This document shows, piece by piece, positions 34,683 to 46,549 of a DNA stretch of 64,000 nt. Both the position numbers and the translations under genes were made by a program. Numbering within the stretch: the stretch's first letter is position 1; the number at the start of each line of letters is the position of its first letter. Source of the stretch: Rhabdophis nuchalis. Taxonomy: Eukaryota; Chordata; Lepidosauria; Squamata; Natricidae. The DNA is taken from assembly GCA_039707465.1 (NCBI GenBank), contig CM077648.1, positions 24,118,119-24,182,118 on the forward strand, written 5' to 3'. The notes under the pieces were generated by a model, which worked only from the letters and a program-made list of their open reading frames with translations, did no database searches and was not told where the DNA came from.

Positions 34683-35039
34683 GACACACATAGAGAGACA
34701 GAGGGAGGGAGGGAGAGAAAGATAGACAGAGACACAGAAGGAGTGATTGAATGAATGCAAGACAGACAGACACACGCGCACACACACACACAGAGTGACA
34801 GAAATGGGCGGATGAAGGAGAGACACAAAGAGAGAAAGAAAGAAAAAAGTGGGAGAGAGAAAGACAGACAGAGAGAAAGAGACAGAAAGGAAAGAAAGAG
34901 ACAGGAAAAGATACAGAAAGAGGGAAAGAGAAAGAAATAGAGAGAAAGGGAAAGAGAGAAAGAAAGAAATAGCGAGAGAAAAAAAGAGAGACAGAGACAA
35001 AGTAAGAGAAAGAAAGAGAGAGAGAGAAAGAAAGAAAGA
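34683..35039 (+). repeat. Purine-rich (GAAA/GAGA)n tract
   Basis: About 360 bp of degenerate GA-rich sequence, with a CA patch near 34770-34790, inside the hAT element. Potential triplex-forming tract. Confidence 0.9.
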
Positions 35040-35230
35040 ACTTATGACCACAGTTGAGGCCAAAAGTTTGGTTGCTAACCAAGATCATTGTTAAGTGAGT
35101 TTCACATTTTCAAAGTTGGCCACGCCCACCCAGTCACATGACTGCTGAGCCCCTCAGCCGGTCCGCAGAATTTTCTTTAAAATGAAACCGGTCCCTGGTG
35201 AAAAAAAGGTTGGGGACCCCTGGTTTAAAG

Positions 35231-36551
35231 GACTAGCCCAGAAACTGGAGAAGGGGAGCCCGGATATTCTCAAACTTGCTTAATAGCTAATTCACAGGTA
35301 ATCTGATTCATTACAGCTGTTTTACAAAAAAATAATAATGGTAGAAGCAGATGGCTTTTCCTTTCAGAAGTCAAACAGAGTCAGATAGATTCCTTAAGAC
35401 ATCATCTCTTGAAGATTCTACACCTCTGTCTTCCCCTACAGGAGCTTCAGCTCAGGATCTTAAAAGTTCTGTTCATTTTGAGATTCTGTGCCTCTGTTTC
35501 TTCTATGGAAGGAACACTTGCCTCCTCATATTTCCTAAGTTTTAAGGCCTGTAAGGTAAATGCTAGCTTGACAGAATTATAATTCCCGCTCAGTAACCAA
35601 AACCTAAAAGGAAAGGCATGAAAAGAACACGAGTTTTCTCAGTTTCTCCCATCTACCATAGTTGGAAGGAGACCATCAAGTGAGGGAAAGCACCAACCTT
35701 CTCCAGTTTTTGTTTTTCTTCTTCCCTTTTGGGTGGAGAGGACCAGGGGGTCTTGTCTTTAGCAGGTTATGCTGGAGCAGTGCTTTTTCTCCAGTTTCAA
35801 CAAAGGAAATCAAGTTAAGTAGCAAGTTATGTGTTGCCTTGAAAATTCCTTCTTAGGTTTTGGGGAGGAGAAATTGCCGCTATTTTCCATTCTCCAAAGC
35901 CCAAGAAGAACTTTAAATGCAGCATCTGATCAGTGTGTAAGTGTCTCCTGAATTCTTTGTTCAATGATGTTTTCCTTTCATAAGTCTAGAAGTGGCCACA
36001 ACTACAATACTTTGTGTATATTTTTATCCTGCTCCTCTTCCCCCACCCCCAAATCTGATCACCACTTATTTTGATTGTCTTCCTGCTGTTAGGAGTTTTA
36101 TAGCTCAAGGTTCTGTTTTGCTTTACTTTTGCTCTTTGTTGATGGCTTTAGATGATGATCGTTCTATGAATTTAAGCTTTTAAGATTTTCCATTTGACCA
36201 TTATTACTGTGCTGTGTACATTTTATTTGTTTGTCATGTTTGTGTTGGATAACATTTCAGATCCTTTTAACTTGAAAAAGCAGCTCATAAAAACAAAATA
36301 AGCATTATGCTAGCCAATCTTCCGTGACAAGCATAAAGGATACTTTTGCACATGCACATATCTCGTCCTCTATTCCTCTTGCATCTTGGTCAACCATGGT
36401 AGCAACAGGCTTGTTAAATCAGATGGGTCACTGATTAATTGCAGTTCCTTCAACTGTGCTTAATTCTGGTTTGCAGGATGAGTCCCATATATCACTTTTA
36501 TTTGTTAACAAGATGCTTCAAGAAAGTTTATTTAGCATATGGCATAGTGCG
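35231..36551. other. No recognisable feature
   Basis: No repeat family or coding exon recognised. Confidence 0.45.
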
Positions 36552-37003
36552 TATAGTCAAGGCTAGGACTTTCCCAGTTGCAATGTACATGAAAGTTGGA
36601 CTATAAGAAAGGCTGAGCGCCAAAGAATTGAGGCCTTTGAACTATGGTGTTGGAGAAGACTCCTGCAAGTCCCTTGGACTGCAAGACAATCAAACCGGTC
36701 AGTCCTAGAGGAGATCAACCCTGACTGCTCATTAGAAGGCCAGATCCTGAAGATGAAATTCAAATACTTTGGTCACCTAATGAGAAGGAAGGAACCACTG
36801 GAGAAGAGCCTAATGCTGGGTATGATTGAGGGCAAAAGAAGAAGGGGATGGCAGCGAGAATGAGGTGGCTGGATGGAGTCACTGAAGCAGTAGGCATGAG
36901 CTTAAATGGACTCCAGAGGATGGTACAGGACAGGAAGGCCTGGAAGAACATTGGCCATGGGGTTGCGATGGGTCAGACACAACTTCGCAACTAACAACAA
37001 CAA
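36552..37003 (+). repeat. Bov-B (RTE) LINE 3' end
   Basis: Translation in shifted frames gives AFELWCWRRLLQVPWTARQSN (near 36630-36695), EGQILKMKFKYFGHLMRRKEPLEKSLMLG (near 36735-36820) and the RMRWLDGVT end, in Bov-B order. The 'ggttgcgatgggtcagacac' end with (AAC)n follows. Longer than the copy at 15640. Frameshifted (extra base near 36850). Confidence 0.9.
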
Positions 37004-37078
37004 ATATGGCATATTATCAGTCTATTATTCATAAAATAATCTCCATATATAGCTAAGTATCATGGAACAATGTAATAC

Positions 37079-37080
<2 letters not shown>

Positions 37081-37136
<56 letters not shown>

Positions 37137-37215
37137 CATCCATCCATCCATCCATCCATCCATCCATCCATCCATCCATCCATCCATACACACACACACA
37201 CATACACACATACAT
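37081..37215 (+). repeat. Compound tetranucleotide array
   Basis: (TGTC)n, then (TATC)n, then (CATC)n, then CA-rich sequence, 135 bp. Confidence 0.95.
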
Positions 37216-38252
37216 TTCATCTAGATTAGTAAAACACAATAAAATATAAATGTAATAAATGTGATTTAAATAAAGTGATTGTTTATTAATGAGAACTTCA
37301 GAAAATCCTTTTTTCAAAAAATCCTAATTCTACCTTCCTAACCCTGGCCTCTCCATTTATATTAGTTGGTCTACAACGACCCTAAGCCCAGCTAATAAGG
37401 AAAAACAGGACAGCACATTTGAAGTGCATCTGAAGGGCGGGGGGGGGGGGGGGGAATGCAAGACTTCATGTTGTCCTTGTTCACTGTGTTTAGAATAGTC
37501 CTAGGCAGAAAAGAGGGAGATATAAGGGGTTCATAAGTCATGTCTCCTCAATAAATGCAAGTATGAAAAAGATAACAACAAACACATACTCTTACAAAGA
37601 TTGGTATTAATGTGCTTCATATTTTTAAAAAAACCAAAGTAGGAGAGTTGTAAGAAAATCACAGCGTTAGATCAGTTTGCCCTATCCAGAACTATTAAAA
37701 GACAAAGACAGGTAAAGAAGACTTACTTGCACACAAATGCACAGGTAATGGTCTCCTTCTTAGTGAAATTCTGTTGGTCAAGAATGTGAAAGTGCCTTTG
37801 TATAACTCTCCCACCCATGACTATTTAACCCATGTTGTTTGTGCTTGCAGAGTACAAGACGGCTTGTGTGAGCCCTCTTGACTTCCTTGGTATCTACAGC
37901 TTGTTGTCCTGTTGCTAGCTTGGGACTTGTACAAAAACTCTACCCATGTCCTTGGTTTCATTTCCATCAGTCCCATATCATGAAATAGAGTCGATCTTAT
38001 TATTTAAAAACTGAAGAAAGAAAATAACACTCATACTCAGTGGATATTTACTGAGCATAGAACCTATTTTGTAATTTTGGCTCCGCCACTGAAATCATGT
38101 TGTTTTCCACCATATAATCTTAAGAAGCAATGGGACAATTGGCAAGGTATTCAATGTTGATTTCAAGTCAGAACTTATCATAGAGGAGCAGGTGGTCTTA
38201 AAGAGAAGTCCCTTGTTCCTAAACTACTTCCAAAGGTGTGTTCTATACCAAT
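37216..38252. other. No recognisable gene; G run
   Basis: A 16-base G run lies at 37439-37454. No family or domain recognised otherwise. Confidence 0.45.
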
Positions 38253-38425
38253 CAATATAGCAATAACAATAGCAATAGCACTTAGACTTATATGCTGCTT
38301 CACAGTGTTTTCCAGCCCTCTCTAAGCGGTTTACAGAGTCAGCATATTTCCCCCAACAATCTGGGTTCTCATTTTACCCACCTCGGAAGGATGGAAGGCT
38401 GAGTCAATCTTGAATATACAACCAA
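38253..38425 (-). repeat. AATAG-tailed squamate repeat fragment
   Basis: (AATAGC)-type units (38253-38280) followed by 'cacttagacttatatgctgc', 'ccctctctaagcggtttaca' and 'cggaaggatggaaggctgag'. I recognise this block as common in snakes, where AATAG repeats are associated with CR1/L3-type LINE tails. A second copy lies at 43851. Strand is a guess. Confidence 0.6.
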
Positions 38426-38585
38426 TGTAACTGAAAGAAGGCAATATTTTAAATCCCAGGTAAAAGGCTACATTTGGAAATATCAGTTTATTGTGGTAAG
38501 AGGCCCATATTCAGTGCATGGTAGTCATTAGGAGACAAAACCCCCAATCTTAGTCACTGCCTGAAGTCATAGCATCCCCATACAG

Positions 38586-38720
38586 CAGGGATGTCCAAAC
38601 TTGGGAACTTTAAGACTTGTGGACTTCAACTCCCAGAATTCCCCAGCCAGCTATGCTGGCTGGGGAATTCTGGGAGTTGAAGTCCACAAGTCTTAAAGTT
38701 CCCAAGTTTGGACATCCCTG
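38586..38720. mobile_element. Palindromic hAT-type MITE
   Basis: A 135-bp near-perfect palindrome (CAGGGATGTCCAAACTTGGG arm and its inverse) with perfect 8-bp duplications CCATACAG at 38578-38585 and 38721-38728. It has no coding capacity. Confidence 0.95.
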
Positions 38721-38820
38721 CCATACAGATAAATCAAGGTATAACTACCCATACAAAATAAGACAAATATTACAAATGCCTCTGCTCATCCTGAAAAATA
38801 AAGGCACACAAATACCAAAC

Positions 38821-39183
38821 CAGTGGTGGGATTCAGCCAGTCCACATCCATTTGGGAGAAGCAGTTGTTAACTTTCTAAGCAGTTTGGAGAACCAGTTGT
38901 TGGAAGAAATATCATTTTGTTTTTTTCTACTTTGCAAAGCTAATCCTGTAAGGAAGGCAGGAAGGAAACATTCTGGTCCTGTTTCTAGCCTCATCTTTAT
39001 TGCCCTGCTTACAGAAACTGCCTCTCTGGTTATTACATTGTAACAGCTAATGCAAAGTGCCCATCGCTGTGAGTAACGTTGAGTTGGTCATGCCTACCTA
39101 GTCACATGACCACCGAGCCCTGCCTACCCAGCTAGTCATTAGGGCAGAGAACCGATTGTTAAGTTATTTAAATCCCACCACCG
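38821..39183. mobile_element. hAT-type non-autonomous element
   Basis: A 363-bp unit; ends CAGTGGTGGGATTCA and AAATCCCACCACCG; perfect 8-bp duplications TACCAAAC at 38813-38820 and 39184-39191. It contains the 'cctagtcacatgacc' segment also found in the 34164 and 46.9-kb elements. Confidence 0.9.
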
Positions 39184-39191
39184 TACCAAAC

Positions 39192-40777
39192 CTGTTTATT
39201 ACTTTTTTATGAAACCCAAATTCTGCTAACTGATGGAAAAGCTAGCTTTTGTCATTCACACTTCCTATGGCAGGGCCAGCCATGCTTATGTAAGGAAAAA
39301 CAATGAAGATGCCCTGCTTCCCTCTACCCTTGTTTTGTACATTTGGAAAATGTGTAGGCTTAAAAAGCACCCCAAGCAAGAGAATGCAAAACAGTTTGGT
39401 CTAATCATATCCAGATGCATTAGAACGTCTAACCAATGGGGTCTTTATCTCATCAAAATTAATTATTTTTTAGATCTATAAGACCAGATTTCTTAAAATC
39501 CCAGATCTAGGAAATCCTGCAATCCATACAGCAAAGCTGCATACATGACCTGGGTACCTTTGAATAGGAGCTTTGATGGAAATGGCTTTTTTTTGTGTGG
39601 AAATGTTTTTTTTTCTGACAAATCAGAGGTTTTCAGGTGGAAAAAAAACCCTGTCACAATGAAAAATAGATAAAATGACAGATTGCATGGCCTGCTTCAT
39701 CAGATCTCTTATTTACTTAGTATGAAGCCCAAGAGTCGCTACTTTCTATTTGTATTCCAATGGATGGCAAGGTAACCAGGCTTATAAGTTGTACTTTGAA
39801 TGGTTTGTTCTATTTCCATAAAGCACATTTACTTCAGGTCCATTACCAACAGCACATTGATAAAAGTAATGGTGTTCTTCTTAGCTACAGCTAAGTGCAA
39901 TATCATAATCATAATACATGGGTTGACAGAACAAAACCTGAATGCAGAGTAAATCCGTGTTGGTTTTTATTTAATTTTACATCCAGCTCTTCCAGCTTCT
40001 AGCATTTTACGTGCAATAGAAGGAGAAATGCATTTCCTGGTACTATTGTGTTTACTCTTAAGAGTAATAATTGTCTATGAGGTAACAAAGAGAAGAATTC
40101 AATAGGAAAAGAAAAGAGATAGCTTAATGTTATGTTGATTTTTTTACCCAATTTTGTGCTCTCTCTTCCCATCTCTTTATATCTTTATTCTTCTTTCTGC
40201 TGTTGTTCATTTATTATATGATGATAACAGGCTGCAAAACTAAAATCACACATGCACACAAAACCCTTTAGATTGTCTAAAAGAAAATATAGCATATATT
40301 ATATACCATAGTGACAAAAGCATATGCATTATTCTCTAAATTAAACATTACTGAGGTAGAAATTAATGATAGATTTCAGAAAAGGAAAATACCAATCATT
40401 TATCTTAATAGCACCGTTATAGCAGAGATGTAAGTGGGGGAAGTGATGAGGCAACACAGCATTAGATGTACAGAATCAATTTTCATCAAGATTGGAAACA
40501 AATTGTCTTGGATTTTTTTTTTTTATCAAGAGGGACTGCAGAGGTTACTTTAAAAATATTAATTTATCAAATCCAGGCATACCTTCATTTTCCTCTTAAA
40601 TGAGTCTAACCTCTCAGAAAATTTTGCACTGTTTTATTCTTGAAATCATTTGTAAATTGAATTTTTGCTACATTGAAAAATTAGGCATATGAATTCTCTG
40701 CTGCTTTCATTTTTCCCCCCTTGTGCAATACTTTTGTGCTAAATTATTACTATTGATATTTATCGATGTATATGATT
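39192..40777. other. No recognisable feature
   Basis: AT-rich sequence with T runs (39582, 40510). No family or domain recognised. Confidence 0.45.
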
Positions 40778-40785
40778 GTTTAAAG

Positions 40786-40913
40786 CAGGGGTTCCCAAAT
40801 TTGGCAACTTTAAGACTTGTGGACTTCAACTCCCAGAATTCTCCAGCCAGCTATGCTGAATTCTGGGAGTTGAAGTCCTCAAGTCTTAAAGTTGTCAAGT
40901 TTGGGAACCCCTG
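40786..40913. mobile_element. Palindromic hAT-type MITE
   Basis: Ends CAGGGGTTCCCAAATTTGG and CCAAGTTTGGGAACCCCTG. About 7 bp of the palindrome centre is lost on one arm. The flanking octamers GTTTAAAG and CTGTAAAC match only partly, so the duplication has decayed. Confidence 0.85.
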
Positions 40914-41181
40914 CTGTAAACAATCACTTAAACTTACAACTTACAGTTTCCATGTCCCAAAGAATTCATAAGTCATATTGCTTGAATCAGGACAACAAAA
41001 GATGTAAGCAAATGCAGTAAGAAGATGTTTATTTATTTGATTAAAGTTATATGTCATCCATTTCAATAATAGGATAACTCTGAGAGGCTTTTAAATGGTA
41101 AATATATATAAAAACAATTAAAATTAAGAAGAGTTACATAAAAGAATGTTATCAATGTGCTTTATTCACAAAAGGCCTCTA

Positions 41182-41184
<3 letters not shown>

Positions 41185-41248
<64 letters not shown>
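41185..41248 (+). repeat. (GTCT)n microsatellite
   Basis: Sixteen pure tetranucleotide units. Confidence 0.95.
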
Positions 41249-41251
<3 letters not shown>

Positions 41252-41274
41252 ATCTATCTTTTATCCACACACAC

Positions 41275-41579
41275 CAGTGGTGGGTTCCGGATTCCGTCGC
41301 AACTGGTAAGCTGCGACAGAGTCAGACATCCACCTCGGGCACGTGCGCTGCACACACATGGGCATGCCACCCCCCTGTGACACCCCAGCTGCTCGGCGAG
41401 GTTGCGCAGGTGCCATACATTGTGCGTGTGTGCACAATTGGCCCGTTTCCCACCAAAAGAGGTAAGGAATAAGGGCGGGCAGGTGGGCCCACCAAAACAC
41501 TGTTCTGGTATGGTGGCCACTGCTCCCAGCTGCCACCAGTACGCCCATACCGGGTCATGCTGCCCGGAACCCACCACTG
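41275..41579. mobile_element. hAT-type non-autonomous element in a CA tract
   Basis: A 305-bp unit; inverted ends CAGTGGTGGGTTCCGG and CCGGAACCCACCACTG; 8-bp flanks ACACACAC on both sides (41267-41274, 41580-41587). Inserted in or beside a short CA repeat, so the duplication is not unique evidence, but the ends are clear. Confidence 0.9.
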
Positions 41580-41720
41580 ACACACACATACACAAAGCTC
41601 ATTCACACATATATCTATTATGTGCTGCAACCACTTTTAATCAAGTTCACCTATCGAACACCTGGTGTATTTCATTCTATCTTCTGAGAATTAGCAGGTA
41701 ACCTCTACAATGATGTAGAA

Positions 41721-41854
41721 CAGGGGTGTCAAGCTGTCAGCCCACAGGCCAGATGTGTCACGCATAGGCCACACCCACCTCAGCTCTGCAAAAGGAAAAA
41801 ACATCATGATACATGACGTGACAGCAACGTGATTCCACGAGTTGGACACCCATA
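41721..41854. mobile_element. Short hAT-type element
   Basis: Left end CAGGGGTGTCAAGC, decayed right end 'gagttggacaccc'. Perfect 8-bp duplications ATGTAGAA at 41713-41720 and 41855-41862. Same end type as 12066. Confidence 0.75.
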
Positions 41855-41862
41855 ATGTAGAA

Positions 41863-42905
41863 CTATTTCTATCCTTAGTTGTTGTGGCATATGGTTTTTG
41901 TATTGCCTGAAGTACAGCAGGCATGAGCTACCCTTTTCTCCTCAGATGTGTGTATTATCTTTTCCTGAAGACTATTATGATTTGGTTAATGATCAACCTG
42001 AAGAGCAGTGAACTTTGGATCCTACCAAAGCCTTGACAGAATTAGTCATAATCACACCAGCTATCTTAGATTGTTAAGGAGAGCTGCAAAAGACATATGG
42101 ATGGAAAACTCCCTTGGGGCTGCTGCAGTAGCTTAGCACAGAATGCAAATAGGGGCTTCCGACAAGGTTGTTGTGAAATCTTTAGGTTTTTGTGAAAACT
42201 TTATGCTTAGTTTTCAGTTGTGTGGTTAATTCTCTTCATCTTCATTTCTACAGCAACAGAACAACATCTGACAACATTTTGGACATCAAATGGGACAGAA
42301 TATCAAAGTATTCTCCAAGGCAAAGGCCAGGTGTGAAAAAACCTGGTCAAGGGAAGGTCCAACCCTTGTTACAAAGCCATTGTCCATCCCAGGAAGTGAT
42401 AGTGATGTAGGAACCTCAGATTGTTTGTGTGGGAGGTGCAGTCCTGCATCTATTACTTAGACGACAGTTCCAGCGACCAAGGGAGGATATTGTATACATC
42501 ACATCCAGGGTCCCTTGATGATTCAGATGATTCAGAATAATATGCCCCACATATTACGCTGCTTTCTCTCCATTGAACATTGGCCCCTGAAAGTAGGGCT
42601 GTTCTATACCTAGAGATAATTGGGAAAAAAATACAGCCATGCTACCTGCAGATGCTGGATTCCTGGTGTTTATGATGGACAGAGCAGAGATGGTCTTAGA
42701 CAGCTGACAACAGTCAGTGATACACATTGCACAATAGACCACCCTATTCTAGGTATGTTACTGTCTACTTTGCCACTCTTTCTGGCTTCAGTGGTTCTAT
42801 TCTTCATCTCCTTACACAGAATCCTCTATATCTCCTGCAATTAGGAGCTTGATGACACACACTCAGGAATATAATTTTAGCACTATAGCAGTAGCATTTA
42901 GACAC
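41863..42905. other. No recognisable feature
   Basis: No repeat family or exon recognised. Confidence 0.4.
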
Positions 42906-43850
42906 AAATCACTCATCAATGATTTGGATGACGGAATAAATGGGGAACTCATTAAATTTGCAGATGGCACCAAGCTGACAGGAATAGCCAACACTCCAGA
43001 AGATAGGCTTAAGATACAGAAGGATCTTGACAAACTTGAACATTGGGCACTATCTAACAAAATGAAATGCAATGGTGAAAAGAGTAAGGTTCTACATTTA
43101 GGCAACAAAAATGAAATGCACAGGTACAGTATAGGTGGTATCTTGCTCAATAGTAGTAACTGTGAAAGGGATCTTGGAGTCCTAGTGGACAACCATTTAA
43201 ATATGAGTCAGCAGTGTGCAGCAGCTGCCAAAAAAGCCAACACAGTTCTAGGCTGCATAGATACCGTAGATAGAATCAAGATCACGTAAAGTGTTAATAC
43301 TACTTTATAATGCCTTGGTCAGGCCAAACTTGGAATACTGCATTCGGTTTTGGTCACCACAATGTAGAAAAGATGTGGAGACTCTAGAAAGAGTGCAGAG
43401 AAGAGCAACAAAAATGATTAGGGGACTTGAGACTAAAACATATGAAGAACGGTTGCAGGAACTGGGTATGTCTAGTTTAATAAAAAAGAAGGACTAGGGG
43501 AGATATGATAGCAGTCTTCCGATATCTCAGAGGCCGCCACAAAGAAGAGGGAGTCAAATTATTCTTCAAGGCACCTGACGGTAGAACAAGAAGCAATGGG
43601 TGGAAACTAATCAAGGAGAGAAGCAACTTAGAACTGAGGAGAAATTTCCTGACAGTTAGAAAAATTAATCAGTGGAACAACTTGCCTCCAGAAGTTGTGA
43701 ATGCCCCAACACTGGAAGTCTTTAAGAAGATGTTGGATAGCTATTTGTCTGAAACGGTATAGGGCTTCCTGCCTGGGCAGGGTGTTGGACTAGAAGACCT
43801 CCAAGGTCCTTTCCAACTCTGCTATTGTAATTTGTAATTGTAATCTATAT
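42906..43850 (+). pseudogene. CR1 ORF2 (reverse transcriptase end to C-terminus)
   Basis: The frame at 42849-43289 enters CR1 at INDLDDGI and shows IKFADGTKL, where the catalytic FADD box reads FADG (the second Asp is lost). [53 protein letters not shown] follow. A deletion and stop at about 43285 separate it from 43291-43497 (LVRPNLEYCIRFWSP, RVQRRATKMIRGLE). The last frame, 43505-43762, reads MIAVFRYLRGRHKEEG, RRNFLTVRKINQWNNLPPEV and ends LDSYLSETV near the normal stop. The 3' end 'ttggactagaagacctccaa' follows. Inactive. Confidence 0.9.
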
Positions 43851-44125
43851 ACTGCTTCACAGTGCTTTACAGCCCTCTCTAAGCGGTTCACAGAGTCAGC
43901 ATATTGCCACCAACAATCTGGCTCCTCATTTTACTGACTTTGGAAGGATGGAAGGCTTGAGCCAGTACTGACTTTGGAAGGATGGAAGGCTTGAGCCAGT
44001 ACTGACTTTGGAAGGATGGAAGGCTTGAGCCAGTACTGACTTTGGAAGGATGGAAGGCTTGAGCCAGTGAGACCCAAACTGCCAATCAGCAGAAGTAGCC
44101 TGCAGTACTGCATTCCAACCACTGT
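43851..44125 (-). repeat. Squamate repeat fragment with internal tandem repeat
   Basis: Second copy of the block at 38253 ('ccctctctaagcggttcaca', 'aacaatctggctcctcattt'), extending to 'gccaatcagcagaagtagcc' and 'cattccaaccactgtgctac'. It lies immediately after the CR1 3' end. It contains four 34-bp tandem units at 43932-44067. Confidence 0.6.
43932..44067 (+). repeat. 34-bp tandem repeat, four copies
   Basis: Unit starts TACTGACTTTGGAAGGATGG and repeats exactly at 43932, 43966, 44000 and 44034. It expands a segment present once in the copy at 38253, so the expansion is local. Confidence 0.95.
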
Positions 44126-45147
44126 GCTACAGTGGCACTTACTATACTAATAAGCCATAAACAATTCACCATGGCTTCTGCTTTGCTGCTTCTTGTAGAA
44201 GTTATTCTCTTTCCAAAGAAGCACTACCTCATGCTCACCTTCTTCCAACTGGAAACAAAATGGTACTAGTTCTGTCTCATGTTGGGTACTAGTTGCACTC
44301 AAGGCAGCATGTGCTGTTCAAACTTATAATTGAGCTTCTGCCTAGAGTTGCTGCAGAATAATGTTCCTCTGGATGCAGCTCCCTGATGTGCTGTCACGAG
44401 CAATATTGGCTAGCAAAGTAGTCCTTTAATGCTGACAGATGGTAGGTGTGTTCCAAAACTAGGAAGGGCACAATGCATAATAGATTTCTGCCAGTTGATT
44501 CAGCTTTCAGTCCACATCACATATGGAGTTCAGGACTGTTTACACAATGCAGTGATCTGCTGATAAATTTACAGAAGGCCCCATGTTTCATTTCACAGCT
44601 CCCCGATGAATGCAGCAGAGCACACACATTCTTATTCTGTAAGCTATAGACTTCTGTGATGGTGGCAGAATATAAGTTTTATTAATAAACTAGTAAATTT
44701 AGCAGCCACCGCACAAAAAAAAATCTTGCTAAGCCCTTAATGGCTGCTCGTTACCAAGAAATGTAGATTCTGAACGAGTCTTATTAATAGCTTTACTGCA
44801 GGGAAAAGAAGATTAGGTTACAGGACTCTGGGCACTGGCTAAGTGCATTTGAACCCCTTTTATTAGTGAATAAGTTATAGTGAGGCTTTCTTGATACTTT
44901 TGATTCACTTCCCAACAGCTTCTGGACAAAGTGGAGACATTGCTCCCTATTTCCTGATAAAAGTGGAGGAATGCACAATCTATTCTGCTCCTGAAATAGT
45001 TTGCAAAAATCTGTTCCCAGTCCTAAAAAATTCCACTTATTCTTTTGGTTCCTCTTGGAGTACTTTGTAATTCTCTGAACCATAGCAAAAACTGTGTCTG
45101 AGAGAGAGGAAAAACTGCTACTTTCAAAGGGGAACAACTAAAGATAA
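44126..45147. other. No recognisable feature
   Basis: No repeat family or exon recognised. Confidence 0.4.
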
Positions 45148-45155
45148 CCCTAAGC

Positions 45156-45290
45156 CAGGGATGTCCAAACTTGGGAACTTTAAGACTTGTGGACTTCAAC
45201 TCCCAGAATTCCACAGCCAGCTATGCTGGCTGGGGAATTCTAGGAGTTGAAGTCCACAAGTCTTAAAGTTCCCAAGTTTGGACATCCCTG
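45156..45290. mobile_element. Palindromic hAT-type MITE
   Basis: A 135-bp near-perfect palindrome, almost identical to 38586-38720, with perfect 8-bp duplications CCCTAAGC at 45148-45155 and 45291-45298. Confidence 0.95.
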
Positions 45291-45462
45291 CCCTAAGCTA
45301 TCTCAGCTGTGAACTGGGGTGAAGGTGAAGGTTGATGAAGTAACATCATGAAGACATGCCATACAAAAATAGTTCCTGGGGATATTTGTGATGCAGTTGG
45401 AGAGATAAGAGAATGAGTCCAGGGAAAGCAAAACACAAGCAAAGTTTGCGCATCCTTTGGCC

Positions 45463-45661
45463 CAGTGATGAAATCCATTTTTTTCTACCAGTTCTGTGGA
45501 TGTGGCTTGATGGGCGTGGCAGCAGAAGGATACTGCAAAATCTCCATTCCTCCCCCACTCTGGGACCAACCAGAGGTGGTATTTGCCAGTTCTCCAAACT
45601 ACTCGAAATTTCTGCTACCTGTTCTCCAGAACCTGTCAGAACCTGCTGAATTTCACCCCTG
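45463..45661. mobile_element. hAT-type non-autonomous element
   Basis: A 199-bp unit starting CAGTGATGAAATCC and ending GAATTTCACCCCTG, with perfect 8-bp duplications CTTTGGCC at 45455-45462 and 45662-45669. It contains the 'gatgggcgtggcagcag' and 'ctgttctccagaacctg' segments of the family also at 24789 and 50840. Confidence 0.9.
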
Positions 45662-45669
45662 CTTTGGCC

Positions 45670-46549
45670 ACCCTGCAACTAAATAAACGCCATAAGAGCA
45701 CCCAGCCATTAGGATTTTTCTGAAATTCTCTTCTCCTTTGAAATAAGTTGAAAGTAAACTATTTTTCATCAAAGTGAATGAAGAGTGGCAGGAATAGATG
45801 CACGAGGTTGCCTCCGTCTGGCACTAGTTCAAAGGCCCATGTTCAGCACAAAGCCATTATAAGTAGAGAGGTTGTACGAAATGGGGAAGGGAGCAGCGTT
45901 AAGCTCCCACTGCCCTTTTCTGTACTGGCTCTTATAACACATATTTACCTAATTGAATGGGGCTAGAACTACATTGCTTTTTTTTTTTTAATCGAATGGA
46001 ACGATACATCTTTTTGAAATGTAAACACCTTCAGGAATAAATCAATAGGTCAAAGCAATCTGTAATTCTTTCCTACCAACTCTCAAGCATTTAAAATTTA
46101 TCTTTTTTCCACCCCAAAATCTGTTTAGCTAATGCAAAAATAGGCAGAGAGTCAGATGCAGAAGTTAAGCACGTTCCCTAGGCCTTGTCTATTGACTATA
46201 AATAGCAATGAAGTAATTAAAAATAGGTTTTGGTACAGAATTTGAAGGGCAACTAGTAATTCTCCAACTTGAGTAACCAAACTAAAAACAGAATAGACAG
46301 TTGAGAACACGGAGCAGTCGATAAAGGAGAAGTCTGGGGAAAAGAAATCTCAGTTAATTCTGTTAATTTTATTTATTTAGCTTAAGTTAGACTTTGTTTC
46401 ATCACAATCTGGCAATTCTCAGTGGTTCCATGGTGCAAATAAAATTTACCACTAAGTAATTAAATTTAAAAAATCCTCATGTGGTTCAACAACAAATATA
46501 TATATTTGTTTTCATAGATTTGCACAGGTGTAGGTATGCTGGTCTTGTT
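45670..46549. other. No recognisable feature
   Basis: AT-rich. No family or domain recognised. Confidence 0.4.

Larger units (their letters stand above)
34164..35222. mobile_element. 1.06-kb hAT-type element with fold-back core
   Basis: Ends CAGGGGTCCCCAACC and GGTTGGGGACCCCTG are inverted repeats. Perfect 8-bp duplications GTTTAAAG lie at 34156-34163 and 35223-35230. Inside are a GC-rich imperfect palindrome (about 34200-34600), a 360-bp purine-rich tract (34683-35039) and a 'ttggttgctaaccaag' segment. No transposase frame. The long minus frames reflect low complexity. Non-autonomous hAT with high confidence; the internal structure is unusual. Confidence 0.9.

Noticed and set aside
34099..35088. 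329-codon minus-strand frame rich in Ser, Leu, Phe
   Set aside because: It runs antisense through the purine-rich tract of a hAT element; composition explains the lack of stops, and no domain is visible.
37081..37215. Possible CRISPR-like regular repeats (also 9046-9349, 41185-41248)
   Set aside because: Pure tetranucleotide arrays without spacers in a vertebrate-type genome.
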